DNA of 64,000 nucleotides, taken from contig NZ_WTVA01000003.1 in assembly GCF_009882935.1 (NCBI RefSeq), positions 222,715-286,714 of the forward strand, read 5' to 3'. This document shows, piece after piece, positions 1 through 6,792 of the stretch. Both the position numbers and the translations under genes were made by a program. The number at the start of each line of letters is the position of its first letter. The first letter of the stretch is position 1. This DNA comes from Sneathiella chungangensis. GTDB lineage: Bacteria; Pseudomonadota; Alphaproteobacteria; Sneathiellales; Sneathiellaceae. The notes below the pieces were generated by a model. It saw only the letters and a list, made by a program, of their open reading frames with translations, ran no database searches and had not been told where the DNA came from.

Positions 1-2
1 TC

Positions 3-143
3 TCGCGGCTGCTGCATGCCATCGCCTATGCGACGAAACAGTCCCACGAGATGCGCGCGACCTTCTATACCATCGGCAGCGTGATTGTGATTTATCTGGC
101 AATCCATGTTCTGGTTGTGGCGATCGCCCGCGCCGCCGGATAA
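3..143 (+). CDS. MAPEG-family membrane protein, C-terminal fragment
   Basis: This is the last 46 residues of a gene that starts before the window. The visible part reads RLLHAIAYATKQSHEMRAT and then a hydrophobic membrane helix ending in a short Ala/Arg tail. Both the His/Glu/Arg-rich stretch and the terminal helix are typical of bacterial MAPEG proteins, small four-helix membrane proteins related to microsomal glutathione transferases. Substrate and start cannot be seen. The reading frame begins at base 3 of the window. Confidence 0.72.
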   Translation, partial: SRLLHAIAYATKQSHEMRATFYTIGSVIVIYLAIHVLVVAIARAAG

Positions 144-229
144 AACCAAGTAATTGTTGCGGAGAGGGCCGATCGTGGGGCAGTATTGACGGTCTCAATA
201 CAATTGAACCAACAGCGGAGTAAAGAAAC

Positions 230-562
230 ATGGCAGGCAAATTCGAGCTTTACAAGGACAAGGCGGGAGAATTCCGTTTCCGGCTGAAAGCGGGCAATGG
301 CGAGGTCGTTGGCACCTCGGAAGGCTACAAGGCGAAAGCCAGCGCCGAAAATGGCATCGAATCGGTCAAGAAAAATGCCGGTGACGAAGGCCGCTACGAG
401 TTCAAGGAAGGCAAGAACGGCAAATGGTACTTCAACCTGAAGGCCTCCAACGGCCAGGTCATCCTTGCCAGCCAGGGCTATGCCGATGAGAGCGGCGCGA
501 AGGCCGGCACGGGCGCCGTGGGCCGCGCGGCGGACGGCGCGAAGACCGACGATCAGACCTAA
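230..562 (+). CDS. YegP/DUF1508-family protein with two repeats
   Basis: A 110-residue protein made of two copies of the YegP (DUF1508) unit, about residues 4-48 and 57-100. Each has the pattern F/Y-E-x-K/Y ... W/F-x-F-x-L-K-A-x-N-G-x-V followed by S-x-G-Y. The family is widespread and small; its molecular role is not settled. The ATG follows a GGAG at 216-219, which is rather far from the start. A strong terminator lies 22 bp after the stop, so the gene appears to be a single transcription unit. Confidence 0.9.
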   Translation: MAGKFELYKDKAGEFRFRLKAGNGEVVGTSEGYKAKASAENGIESVKKNAGDEGRYEFKEGKNGKWYFNLKASNGQVILASQGYADESGAKAGTGAVGRAADGAKTDDQT

Positions 563-583
563 GCGGCAGATATATCGCGAGCG

Positions 584-618
584 GAGGCCGGGGGGCGAAT
601 TTCCCGGCCTCTCTTTTT
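584..618 (+). terminator. Intrinsic terminator after the YegP-like gene
   Basis: GAGGCCGGG (584-592) pairs perfectly with CCCGGCCTC (603-611) across a 10-base loop and is followed by TCTTTTT. It sits between the YegP-like stop and the next gene. Confidence 0.88.
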
Positions 619-638
619 GAGTGAGTGCGGGTGAACAG

Positions 639-1067
639 ATGACAGAGACGACGATCGAGACAACGCTGGACAGCTATTACAAGGCCCTGCAATCCGGCAA
701 GGAAAGCGATCTTCGGGAAATTGTCGCACCGGATATCCTGGTTCAGTATCACGATGCGACAGGCTTGCTGCCCTGGGGAGGGACCTGGCAGGGGTTCGAT
801 GCCTTCCGGACCTTCCTCTCCCATGTGGCGGAGCATCTCGTCATCGAAAATGTGGAACCGCTTGAGAGGCTGATCGCGGAGGACTCGGTGGTTGTCGTGC
901 TGCGCGGGAGATGGCTGGCGAAGGCAACGGGACGCCGCATCGAGGCCGTCGTCAGCAATATCTTCACCATCCGGGAGGGACGCGTCGCCGGGTATCAGGT
1001 TTTCCCGGACAGTGCCGCCTTTGCCATGGCGCTGGACAGACTGGCTGTGGTAGAGGCAGGAACGTAA
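639..1067 (+). CDS. SnoaL-like / NTF2-like fold protein
   Basis: A 142-residue protein of the SnoaL-like (ketosteroid-isomerase-like) NTF2 superfamily. The opening helix has the form TLDSYYKALQSG, and the C-terminal strands include a V-V-S-N-I-F-T-I-R-E-G-R-V pattern typical of these alpha+beta cones. Members may be isomerases, hydrolases or non-enzymatic binders, so no substrate is assigned. I prefer the ATG at 639; an in-frame GTG at 621 would add six residues and lies right after the terminator T-tract. Confidence 0.72.
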   Translation: MTETTIETTLDSYYKALQSGKESDLREIVAPDILVQYHDATGLLPWGGTWQGFDAFRTFLSHVAEHLVIENVEPLERLIAEDSVVVVLRGRWLAKATGRRIEAVVSNIFTIREGRVAGYQVFPDSAAFAMALDRLAVVEAGT

Positions 1068-1098
1068 GCCCGAATGCGGGCAGGCAGGAACAAGTGAG

Positions 1099-1947
1099 AT
1101 GGAATTACCGGTTTTTCTGATCGTGCTGCTGGCGGCGCTGCTTCATGCGTCGTGGAACGCCTTCGTCAAGATGAACGGCGATCGCGTGCTGTTCATGGCG
1201 GTGATGATGGCGGCAAGCGGGCTGATCGCCTTTGCCGTTGCCCTCTTTCTGCCGCTGCCGGCGGTGGAAAGCTGGCCCTATCTCGCGACGTCGGTCTTGA
1301 TCCATATCGGATATCAGGTGTTTTTGCTGTCGGCCTATAAATTCGGCGATTTGAGCCATGTCTACCCGCTCGCGCGCGGCTCCGCGCCCTTGATCGTTGC
1401 GCTGGTCTCGGTCTTCGTGATCGGGGAGGCGCTGGACTCGCAGGCGATGATCGCCGTGGTGATCATGGCGCTCGGGATCATGAGCCTGTCGCTCACCCGC
1501 GGGGCGCAGAAGCTCTGGAACCCGCCCGCCGTTTTCTTCGCTCTCGGCACGGGCCTGTTCATCGCCTTCTATACCCTGACCGACGGAATCGGCGCGCGCA
1601 TTGCCGGCAACGCCCATAGCTACACCGTCTGGATGATGGGGCTGCAGGGGATTCCCTTTATCGCCTATGTCCTGGCAACGCGGCGGGGGCGGGCCCTGCC
1701 GGAAATTGGCCGGGTGTGGAAAACCGCCGCCCTGATGGGGCTGATGAGCCTGACCGCCTACTGGTCGGTGATCTGGGCGATGACGGTCGCGCCGATTGCC
1801 CTTGTCGCCGCGGTCCGCGAGACGAGCATCATCTTCGCGCTGCTCTTCGGCGTCTTCTTCCTGAAAGAACGGCTGAGCCTGCTCCAGCTCGTCGCCACCT
1901 TCATGACGCTCACCGGCGTCGTGCTCCTCAAGATAAACCGGAACTGA
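1099..1947 (+). CDS. EamA (DMT-superfamily) transporter
   Basis: A 282-residue, very hydrophobic inner-membrane protein with about ten membrane segments arranged as two EamA repeats (about 1-137 and 150-282). It opens with the family-typical LLAALLHASWNAFVK and ends in a G-V-V-L-L-K-I-N tail. Drug/metabolite exporters of this size usually efflux amino acids or metabolites; the substrate is not visible. AGGAA at 1087-1091 supports the ATG. It may be co-transcribed with the SnoaL-like gene 31 bp upstream. Confidence 0.88.
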   Translation: MELPVFLIVLLAALLHASWNAFVKMNGDRVLFMAVMMAASGLIAFAVALFLPLPAVESWPYLATSVLIHIGYQVFLLSAYKFGDLSHVYPLARGSAPLIVALVSVFVIGEALDSQAMIAVVIMALGIMSLSLTRGAQKLWNPPAVFFALGTGLFIAFYTLTDGIGARIAGNAHSYTVWMMGLQGIPFIAYVLATRRGRALPEIGRVWKTAALMGLMSLTAYWSVIWAMTVAPIALVAAVRETSIIFALLFGVFFLKERLSLLQLVATFMTLTGVVLLKINRN

Positions 1948-1958
1948 CGCGCGCAGAA

Positions 1959-1986
1959 ATGCCGGACGGAAATTCCCGCCCGGCAT
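1959..1986. terminator. Possible bidirectional stem-loop between convergent genes
   Basis: ATGCCGG(a)CGG (1959-1969) pairs with CCG(c)CCGGCAT (1976-1986), with one internal mismatch and a 6-base loop, between the convergent EamA and YciI-like genes. There is no T-tract on the plus strand and only TTT on the minus strand, so termination efficiency is doubtful. Confidence 0.4.
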
Positions 1987-2012
1987 CGCGCCTGTTGCCG
2001 AATCCGGCAGTC

Positions 2013-2324
2013 TTATATATTGATGGCTTCCACGACCTCGACGGTCCCGCCGCTTTCTGTAATAGGACAGCCTTTTGCGATGGATATTGCCGCGTCCATA
2101 TCGGCGGCGTTGACAAGGGCATAGCCTGAGAGCGGATTACTACCGCCGTTATCTTCAACACCTGTCGCAGTTACGGTTTTTGACATGCCGACGGGGTTGC
2201 CCGGGTCGAGGAAATCCTTCTCGTGTTTTTGCATCCAGGCGCCCCAGGCGGCCATCAATTTAGCGCCTTCTTCTTCTGTCTCGGGCATTCCACCACCATG
2301 ATAGGCAAATACAAATTTTGGCAT
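2013..2324 (-). CDS. YciI-related (YCII) domain protein
   Basis: A 103-residue YCII-domain protein of the YciI/DGPF type. It opens with MPKFVFAYHGG, has the W-x-x-W-M central helix and ends with G-x-x-E-V-V-E-A-I, all typical of the ferredoxin-like YCII fold. A canonical AGGAGGAG precedes the ATG. It is the last gene of an ArsR-AHSA1-YciI operon, a common trio in Proteobacteria; members have been tied to stress responses or left unassigned. No catalytic role is claimed. Confidence 0.88.
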   Translation of the reverse strand: MPKFVFAYHGGGMPETEEEGAKLMAAWGAWMQKHEKDFLDPGNPVGMSKTVTATGVEDNGGSNPLSGYALVNAADMDAAISIAKGCPITESGGTVEVVEAINI

Positions 2325-2357
2325 CTTTCTTCTCCTCCTGTTGGCTAAGGGTAAAGG

Positions 2358-2789
2358 TCAGCTTGCAAGTCGTTCCAGTTTGCGAAGGCAGGACGTCCAG
2401 CCCTCGTTATGGTTGGCGGCGCTTTCATCATCGGGCAGGTCGGAATGGATCAGGCGGAACACCGCGCCGCCGGACCCGTTCGGCTCGACCTCGAACCGCA
2501 CCCGGCTTTCATGGCCGCGCGCATCCGTGTCGTCATGCCAGCCCCAGGTAAACTCGACGGAGCGGGGCGGATCGACCTTGGTCACCTCGCCGGTCACCTT
2601 GTGGCGGCCGCCCTCGGCATTGACCATCACCGACATCCATTTGCCGGGCTTCGAGAGATCGAGATTATGTTCAGGGACGCTCATCCCCTCCGGTCCCCAC
2701 CATTTCAGCAGATGCTTGGTCTGGGTGACGAAATCGAAAACGGTTTTCGGATCGACGGGGAAGCTGCGTTCAAGGGTGAGTGTGCTCAT
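2358..2789 (-). CDS. SRPBCC / AHSA1-family protein
   Basis: A 143-residue START/SRPBCC-fold protein of the AHSA1 type. The N-terminal strand-helix has the form FPVDPKTVFDFVT, followed by L-L-K-W-W-G-P-E-G and the later R-F-E-V-E-P-N-G strand. Such proteins have a hydrophobic ligand cavity, but their ligands are mostly unknown. Its start codon overlaps the ArsR stop by 4 bp (ATGA), so the two are translationally coupled. Control by the upstream ArsR repressor is likely. Confidence 0.87.
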   Translation of the reverse strand: MSTLTLERSFPVDPKTVFDFVTQTKHLLKWWGPEGMSVPEHNLDLSKPGKWMSVMVNAEGGRHKVTGEVTKVDPPRSVEFTWGWHDDTDARGHESRVRFEVEPNGSGGAVFRLIHSDLPDDESAANHNEGWTSCLRKLERLAS

Positions 2790-3112
2790 TTTTTCTTGCT
2801 CTCCTTAATTAGGGCCATTTCAAGCCGGTCAAGGCTCTTCTGCCAGAAGTCGCGGTAGCTCATCGACCAGGCGCCGATCGCCTGCACCGCTTCGGGACGG
2901 ACGGAATAGAGGCGGCGCTGCGCATCGATACGCTGCTCGACGACGCCCGCCTTGCGCAGGACTTTCAGATGCCGCGAGATGGCGGGGGCGGAAATCTGCC
3001 CCACGGATCGCAGCTCCCCGGCGGGCAGCTCTCCCTCCTGAAGCAGCTTTTCGACAATCGCGAAGCGCGTGGCGTCACCCAGCGCGGCAAAGGTACTCGA
3101 TAAATTGGACAT
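2786..3112 (-). CDS. ArsR/SmtB-family transcriptional regulator
   Basis: A 108-residue winged-helix repressor. The recognition region reads I-S-A-P-A-I-S-R-H-L-K-V-L-R-K-A-G-V-V and is followed by the wing R-R-L-Y-S-V-R-P-E-A. I see no metal-binding cysteine pair, so it probably senses something other than arsenic, as do most ArsR proteins paired with AHSA1 genes. The ATG is preceded by AAGAG, and a perfect 16-bp palindrome lies 23 bp upstream. It is the first gene of the operon. Confidence 0.9.
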   Translation of the reverse strand: MSNLSSTFAALGDATRFAIVEKLLQEGELPAGELRSVGQISAPAISRHLKVLRKAGVVEQRIDAQRRLYSVRPEAVQAIGAWSMSYRDFWQKSLDRLEMALIKESKKK

Positions 3113-3134
3113 GGATGCTCTTTTGTTTAACTAT

Positions 3135-3150
3135 TATGTTAATTAACATA
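3135..3150. promoter_or_regulatory. Palindromic operator upstream of the ArsR gene
   Basis: TATGTTAATTAACATA is a perfect 16-bp palindrome in a very AT-rich stretch, 23 bp from the ArsR start codon. Its place and symmetry fit autoregulation by a dimeric winged-helix repressor. This is inference from position; no consensus was tested. Confidence 0.6.
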
Positions 3151-3323
3151 TTAGAAAAATAAAAAGAGTCAATGGAAATTTTGAACTCTCCGGTTAACCG
3201 GGTGCGGCGCGGGCCTTCTAAATAATTATAAATAAAAATAAATAAAAATTGAAAATTACATAAAGTAAACTAAGTAAAAAAAATCTATTTTTAATTTATT
3301 ATTTAATATATTGGGAAATTGAT

Positions 3324-3872
3324 ATGGCAATAATTTATGGAACCGACGATACTTTATATGCGGCGGCGGGAACGCCGGATCTGTACGGGGACGAGCACGA
3401 TATCTCCAGCGGCGATTATGCCGGCGGCGAGGACAGCCTCTACGGCGACAGCCAGTCGAACGGCCTCTATGGCGACGCCTTCAATATGTATAACATCACG
3501 AATTATATCAGCCTCATCGGCGGCGATGATTTCTTGGACGGCGCGGACAGCTTCGTCTATGACGGCGTCGCGCCGGATGCGGGCGGCGTTCTGACCATCA
3601 CCGAGGGCCATGACCGGATCATCGATTTCGACGCGTCCGAGGGCGATGTCATCGATCTTGACGGCATTTTCGATGCGCTGGGCGTCGCCGCGGCAGAGGA
3701 CCGCGCGGGCATGGTCAACTTTGACGAACAGGGAAGCCGGACCATCCTCACGGTCGAGGGACAGGCGGATTTCTCCGTCACCCTCGCGCATAGCAGTCTC
3801 GGAACGACCGAGGGCGGGCTTACGGACGCGGAGCTTCAGGGCCTCGGGATTACCGTCGGCGACGCGAGCTGA
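3324..3872 (+). CDS. RTX-like acidic protein, probable type I secretion substrate
   Basis: A 182-residue, very acidic protein with no signal peptide. Degenerate calcium-repeat-like units L-Y-G-D recur near residues 21, 39 and 48 and are followed by I-G-G-D-D-F-L-D-G-A. The stretch H-D-R-I-I-D-F-D-A-S-E-G-D-V-I-D-L near 95-111 matches the C-terminal secretion module of serralysin/RTX proteins (GxDxIxDFxxxEGDxIDL). No ABC/HlyD secretion genes are nearby. The upstream 140 bp are extremely AT-rich. Function is unknown; secretion through a type I system is inferred from the module. Confidence 0.62.
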   Translation: MAIIYGTDDTLYAAAGTPDLYGDEHDISSGDYAGGEDSLYGDSQSNGLYGDAFNMYNITNYISLIGGDDFLDGADSFVYDGVAPDAGGVLTITEGHDRIIDFDASEGDVIDLDGIFDALGVAAAEDRAGMVNFDEQGSRTILTVEGQADFSVTLAHSSLGTTEGGLTDAELQGLGITVGDAS

Positions 3873-3905
3873 CGGGGCGGCTTCACCGGAATGACAGACA
3901 GGTAA

Positions 3906-4649
3906 TCAGTCGTTCTTTTTCCCGGCGGGTGGCTTCAAGCGGATGCGCATGGAGCCGCCCTTCGGGGTTTCGATATCGAAGGCGTTTGTCTTGCGCACGA
4001 GGTCGCTCAGTTTCGGGACGCCGTAGTTGCGCGGGTCGAAGTCCGAATTGAGGTTGAGGAGCTGGTTGCCCACATGGCCGAGCGCGAACCAGCCATCGTC
4101 GCTGTCGAGCTCGGCAATGGCCTTCTTGATCTGCTGGGTTGCCTTGGAAATCGGTTCCAGCGATTTTTTCGGGGCGCCGCCACCTTTCTGGCTCTCCTCG
4201 GTGACGCCGCGCAGGTTTTCCGTATAGATAAAACGGCGGCAGGCCTGCCGGAAGCTTTCGGGGGTTTTCTGCTCCCCGAAGCCATAGACGTCGATCCCCT
4301 GTTCGCGGATGCGGGCGGCGAGGGTCGTAAAATCGCTGTCCGAGGAGACGAGGCAGAAGCCGTCGAAGCGCCCGCTGTGCAAGAGGTCCATGGCGTCGAT
4401 CACCAGCGCGATGTCGGAGGCATTCTTGCCCGTCGTATAGGCGAACTGCTGATGCGGCATGATGGCATGCTTCTGGAGCACATCGGCCCAGCTTTTCGAC
4501 CGGGCATGCGAGAAATCGCCATAAATCCGCCGCACGCTGGCCTCCCCGATCTTGGCGATTTCCTCGAACAGGCCATCGGCAATCCGGGCGGAGGCGTTGT
4601 CGGCATCGATCAGGACGGCAAGGCGGGGGGAGCGAGGTTCGGGCATCAT
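3906..4649 (-). CDS. NYN-domain protein with C-terminal OST-HTH/LOTUS domain
   Basis: A 247-residue protein. The N-terminal NYN (PIN-like) nuclease domain shows the acidic residues expected of a metal site: L-I-D-A-D-N-A-S near 13-20, G-D-F-S near 40 and V-S-S-D-S-D-F near 100. The C-terminal part (about 165-247) resembles an OST-HTH/LOTUS RNA-binding domain, with D-D-G-W-F-A-L-G-x-V-G-N-Q-L and P-R-N-Y-G-V-P-K-L-S-D-L. The family is thought to bind or cut RNA. Of TTG 4652, ATG 4649 and ATG 4646, I chose ATG 4649, preceded by AAGAG. Confidence 0.87.
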   Translation of the reverse strand: MMPEPRSPRLAVLIDADNASARIADGLFEEIAKIGEASVRRIYGDFSHARSKSWADVLQKHAIMPHQQFAYTTGKNASDIALVIDAMDLLHSGRFDGFCLVSSDSDFTTLAARIREQGIDVYGFGEQKTPESFRQACRRFIYTENLRGVTEESQKGGGAPKKSLEPISKATQQIKKAIAELDSDDGWFALGHVGNQLLNLNSDFDPRNYGVPKLSDLVRKTNAFDIETPKGGSMRIRLKPPAGKKND

Positions 4650-4727
4650 CAAATCTCTTGTCGGCTATAATGAAATTACTCCCCGGACAATGTCGCATTT
4701 ACCGCCGGAATTCAACTGTCTTCACAT

Positions 4728-4762
4728 AAAAACGGCCGCCCGCCTGCGCGCGCGACCGTTTC
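4728..4762 (-). terminator. Intrinsic terminator after the flavodoxin-family gene
   Basis: On the minus strand AAACGGtCGC pairs with GCGgCCGTTTTT across a GC-rich loop, 18 bp after the flavodoxin-family stop. The stem is imperfect (one mismatch) but is followed by a T-tract. Confidence 0.6.
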
Positions 4763-4779
4763 GGAGAGAAAGGGTTAAA

Positions 4780-5367
4780 TCAGGCGGCGAGGGCGTCTTG
4801 CGTCCGTACCGCGATTTGCGCGATCCGCTCCCCATAGAGCCGCGCGGTCTCGAGATCGCCCTTGCGCGGCGCTTCGTCGGGGGAGGCGTCGGAGGGGGAA
4901 ACCGCCAGCGCCCCGGCGAAACCGCCGGTCCAGTTCACGTCGTCCGGGCCGTGCTGCTTCTGGTTGGACGGAAGCAGGCCGGTGCCGACCCAGATCTGGC
5001 CATGCTGCTGCGACAGGGTGAAGAAATAATTGATCGTCGCGCCCTTGTCGCCGTTCACGGTGGCGGAGTTGGTGAAGCCGCCGGCGATCTTGTCCTTCCA
5101 GGCGGAGGCAAACCACGGCTTGGAGCTCTCATCGGCGAATTTCTTGAACTGCCAGGCCGGTCCGCCCATGTAGGTCGGGCTGCCGTAGATGATGGCGTCC
5201 GCCTCTTTCAACGTGTCCCAATCGGTTTCGGTAAGATCGCCCGTCTCGGGGATGCGGATGACGCTGACCGCGGCGCTGTTGACGCCGGCGGCGCCCTCTT
5301 TCACGGCCTCGGCCTGTTTTTCCGTGTGGCCGTAGCCGCTGAAATAGATGATCGCAATTTTCGTCAT
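4780..5367 (-). CDS. Flavodoxin-family / NADPH-dependent FMN reductase (WrbA-like)
   Basis: A 195-residue flavoprotein with the FMN phosphate-binding loop F-S-G-Y-G-H-T after the first strand (residues 8-14) and the second FMN loop G-S-P-T-Y-M-G-G-P, as in WrbA-type NAD(P)H:quinone oxidoreductases. It likely performs two-electron reduction of quinones. The ATG at 5367 has AGGAG (rc of 5373-5377); an upstream in-frame start would lack this. It is divergent from an HxlR regulator, a frequent pairing for electrophile-induced quinone reductases. Confidence 0.87.
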   Translation of the reverse strand: MTKIAIIYFSGYGHTEKQAEAVKEGAAGVNSAAVSVIRIPETGDLTETDWDTLKEADAIIYGSPTYMGGPAWQFKKFADESSKPWFASAWKDKIAGGFTNSATVNGDKGATINYFFTLSQQHGQIWVGTGLLPSNQKQHGPDDVNWTGGFAGALAVSPSDASPDEAPRKGDLETARLYGERIAQIAVRTQDALAA

Positions 5368-5451
5368 TTTGTACTCCTGTCTGGCGTGACGCCCTTTAAA
5401 ATAATTCGTGATATTCAACAGCTGGGCCCTTTACTTTCTTTTTGCAAGTAG

Positions 5452-5465
5452 TTACCTAATGGTAA
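5452..5465. promoter_or_regulatory. Inverted repeat, probable HxlR operator
   Basis: TTACC-TAAT-GGTAA is a perfect inverted repeat, 28 bp upstream of the HxlR start and 84 bp from the divergent flavodoxin-family start. Its place between a regulator and its likely target fits an operator. AGTTACCTAAT from this site recurs upstream of the DUF3422 gene. Confidence 0.6.
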
Positions 5466-5493
5466 GTATTGAGAAAGTTCGGAGAAAAATGCA

Positions 5494-5856
5494 ATGAGCC
5501 CGAAACATAACCCCAACCAATGCCCGATGGAGAGCATTCTCGGCCAGATCATGGGCCCCTGGACGCCCTATATCCTGTGGCTGCTGTCGAATGAAAACAG
5601 CCTGCGATTTGGCGAACTGGCGGCGCGCATTCCCGATATCTCGGCGAAGGTGCTGACCGATCGCCTGCGCAAGCTGGAGGCCTCGGGCCTTGTCCATCGC
5701 GACTATCAGCCGACGGTGCCGCCGACGGTTTATTATTCGCTGACCACGCGGGGATCTGAGCTGCATGGCGTGTTGCAGGGCCTCAATGAAGTTGCACTCC
5801 GCTGGGACGAGGAAGACAGGCTGACGGCGGACGATAGGAAAATTGCCGCCGAGTAG
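5494..5856 (+). CDS. HxlR-family transcriptional regulator
   Basis: A 120-residue winged-helix regulator. It begins with the HxlR signature N-Q-C-P-M-E and has the helix L-R-F-G-E-L-A-A-R-I-P-D-I-S-A-K-V-L-T-D-R-L-R-K-L, then the wing T-V-P-P-T-V-Y-Y-S-L-T. The single N-terminal Cys in QCP aligns with the redox-sensing cysteine of YodB/CatR/HypR-like members, so thiol-based sensing of quinones or electrophiles is plausible. It probably controls the divergent quinone-reductase-like gene. Confidence 0.9.
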   Translation: MSPKHNPNQCPMESILGQIMGPWTPYILWLLSNENSLRFGELAARIPDISAKVLTDRLRKLEASGLVHRDYQPTVPPTVYYSLTTRGSELHGVLQGLNEVALRWDEEDRLTADDRKIAAE

Positions 5857-5907
5857 GGAGCGTGCTAGCCTAGCCGCGCCATAACAAGAAAAAGGGAGGC
5901 CCGCGCC

Positions 5908-6792
5908 TTGGAAAAGATCCATATCCAGTTCACGCTTTTCTCGGCTTTTTACTCGCCGCTGATCTCGACCATGTCGGGCGGCTTTCTGAAGGCGGAGGGG
6001 CTTGAGCCTGTCTGGTCCGTCTCGGCGCCCGGGAAAAGCGCCATCGATGCGTTGAAGGACGGCAGCGCCCATGTGGTGCAATCGGCCCTGAGCCATGGCT
6101 TTGGCGCGCTCGCCCGGGGGGAGGAGATGACGATTTCCCATTTCGCGCAGATCAACGAGATGGATGGATTCTTTCTCACCGCGCGGGAGCCCGACCCCGA
6201 TTTCACCTGGAAGAAGCTGGAGGGGGCGGAGGTTGTCCTCTTTGGCGGCGGGCAGCCGCTCGTCATGTTCAAATATGCCTGCCACAAGGCCGGGATCGAC
6301 TATGACAGGATCAAGGTCATCAATGTCGGCGGCGCGGCGGCCATGGACAAGGCCTTCCGCGAAGGGCAAGGCCACTATGTGCAGCAGCAGGGCCCGTTCC
6401 CGCAGCAGCTGGAGGCGGAGGGTATCGGCCATATCGTCGCTGAGGTCGGCAAACAGATCGGAACTTGCGGTTTTTCCAGCCTTGCCGCCACCAAGGACTG
6501 GCTGAAAAGCGATATGGCGGCGGCCTTCATGCGCGCCTATCGCAAGACGCGGGCCTATATGACGGAAACCCCCGCCGCGGAGATTGCGAAGGCGGAGAAA
6601 CCCTATTTCCCGGATATCGACGAGGCGGCGCTCACGCGCTGTATCGCCACATACCAGACGCTCGGCTGCTGGACGCCGCATGTGGAAATCACGCAAGCCG
6701 CCTATGAGGCGACCATGGATATCTTCGCCTATAACGGCCTTCTCAAGGAGCGCTACGCTTACGATCTGATCTGCGGCCGCCCGCCCGCCTAG
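5908..6792 (+). CDS. THI5/NMT1 (SsuA-like) substrate-binding-domain protein
   Basis: A 294-residue periplasmic-binding-fold protein of the NMT1/THI5-like group, with the G-G-F-L-K-A-E-G-L opening and G-G-A-A-A-M-D-K-A-F hinge region. It has no signal peptide or lipobox, and no ABC permease or ATPase lies beside it, so it may act in the cytoplasm as an enzyme or sensor. The start is TTG, supported by GGGAGG at 5894-5899. The 3' end overlaps the convergent chromate transporter by 4 bp. Confidence 0.75.
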   Translation: MEKIHIQFTLFSAFYSPLISTMSGGFLKAEGLEPVWSVSAPGKSAIDALKDGSAHVVQSALSHGFGALARGEEMTISHFAQINEMDGFFLTAREPDPDFTWKKLEGAEVVLFGGGQPLVMFKYACHKAGIDYDRIKVINVGGAAAMDKAFREGQGHYVQQQGPFPQQLEAEGIGHIVAEVGKQIGTCGFSSLAATKDWLKSDMAAAFMRAYRKTRAYMTETPAAEIAKAEKPYFPDIDEAALTRCIATYQTLGCWTPHVEITQAAYEATMDIFAYNGLLKERYAYDLICGRPPA

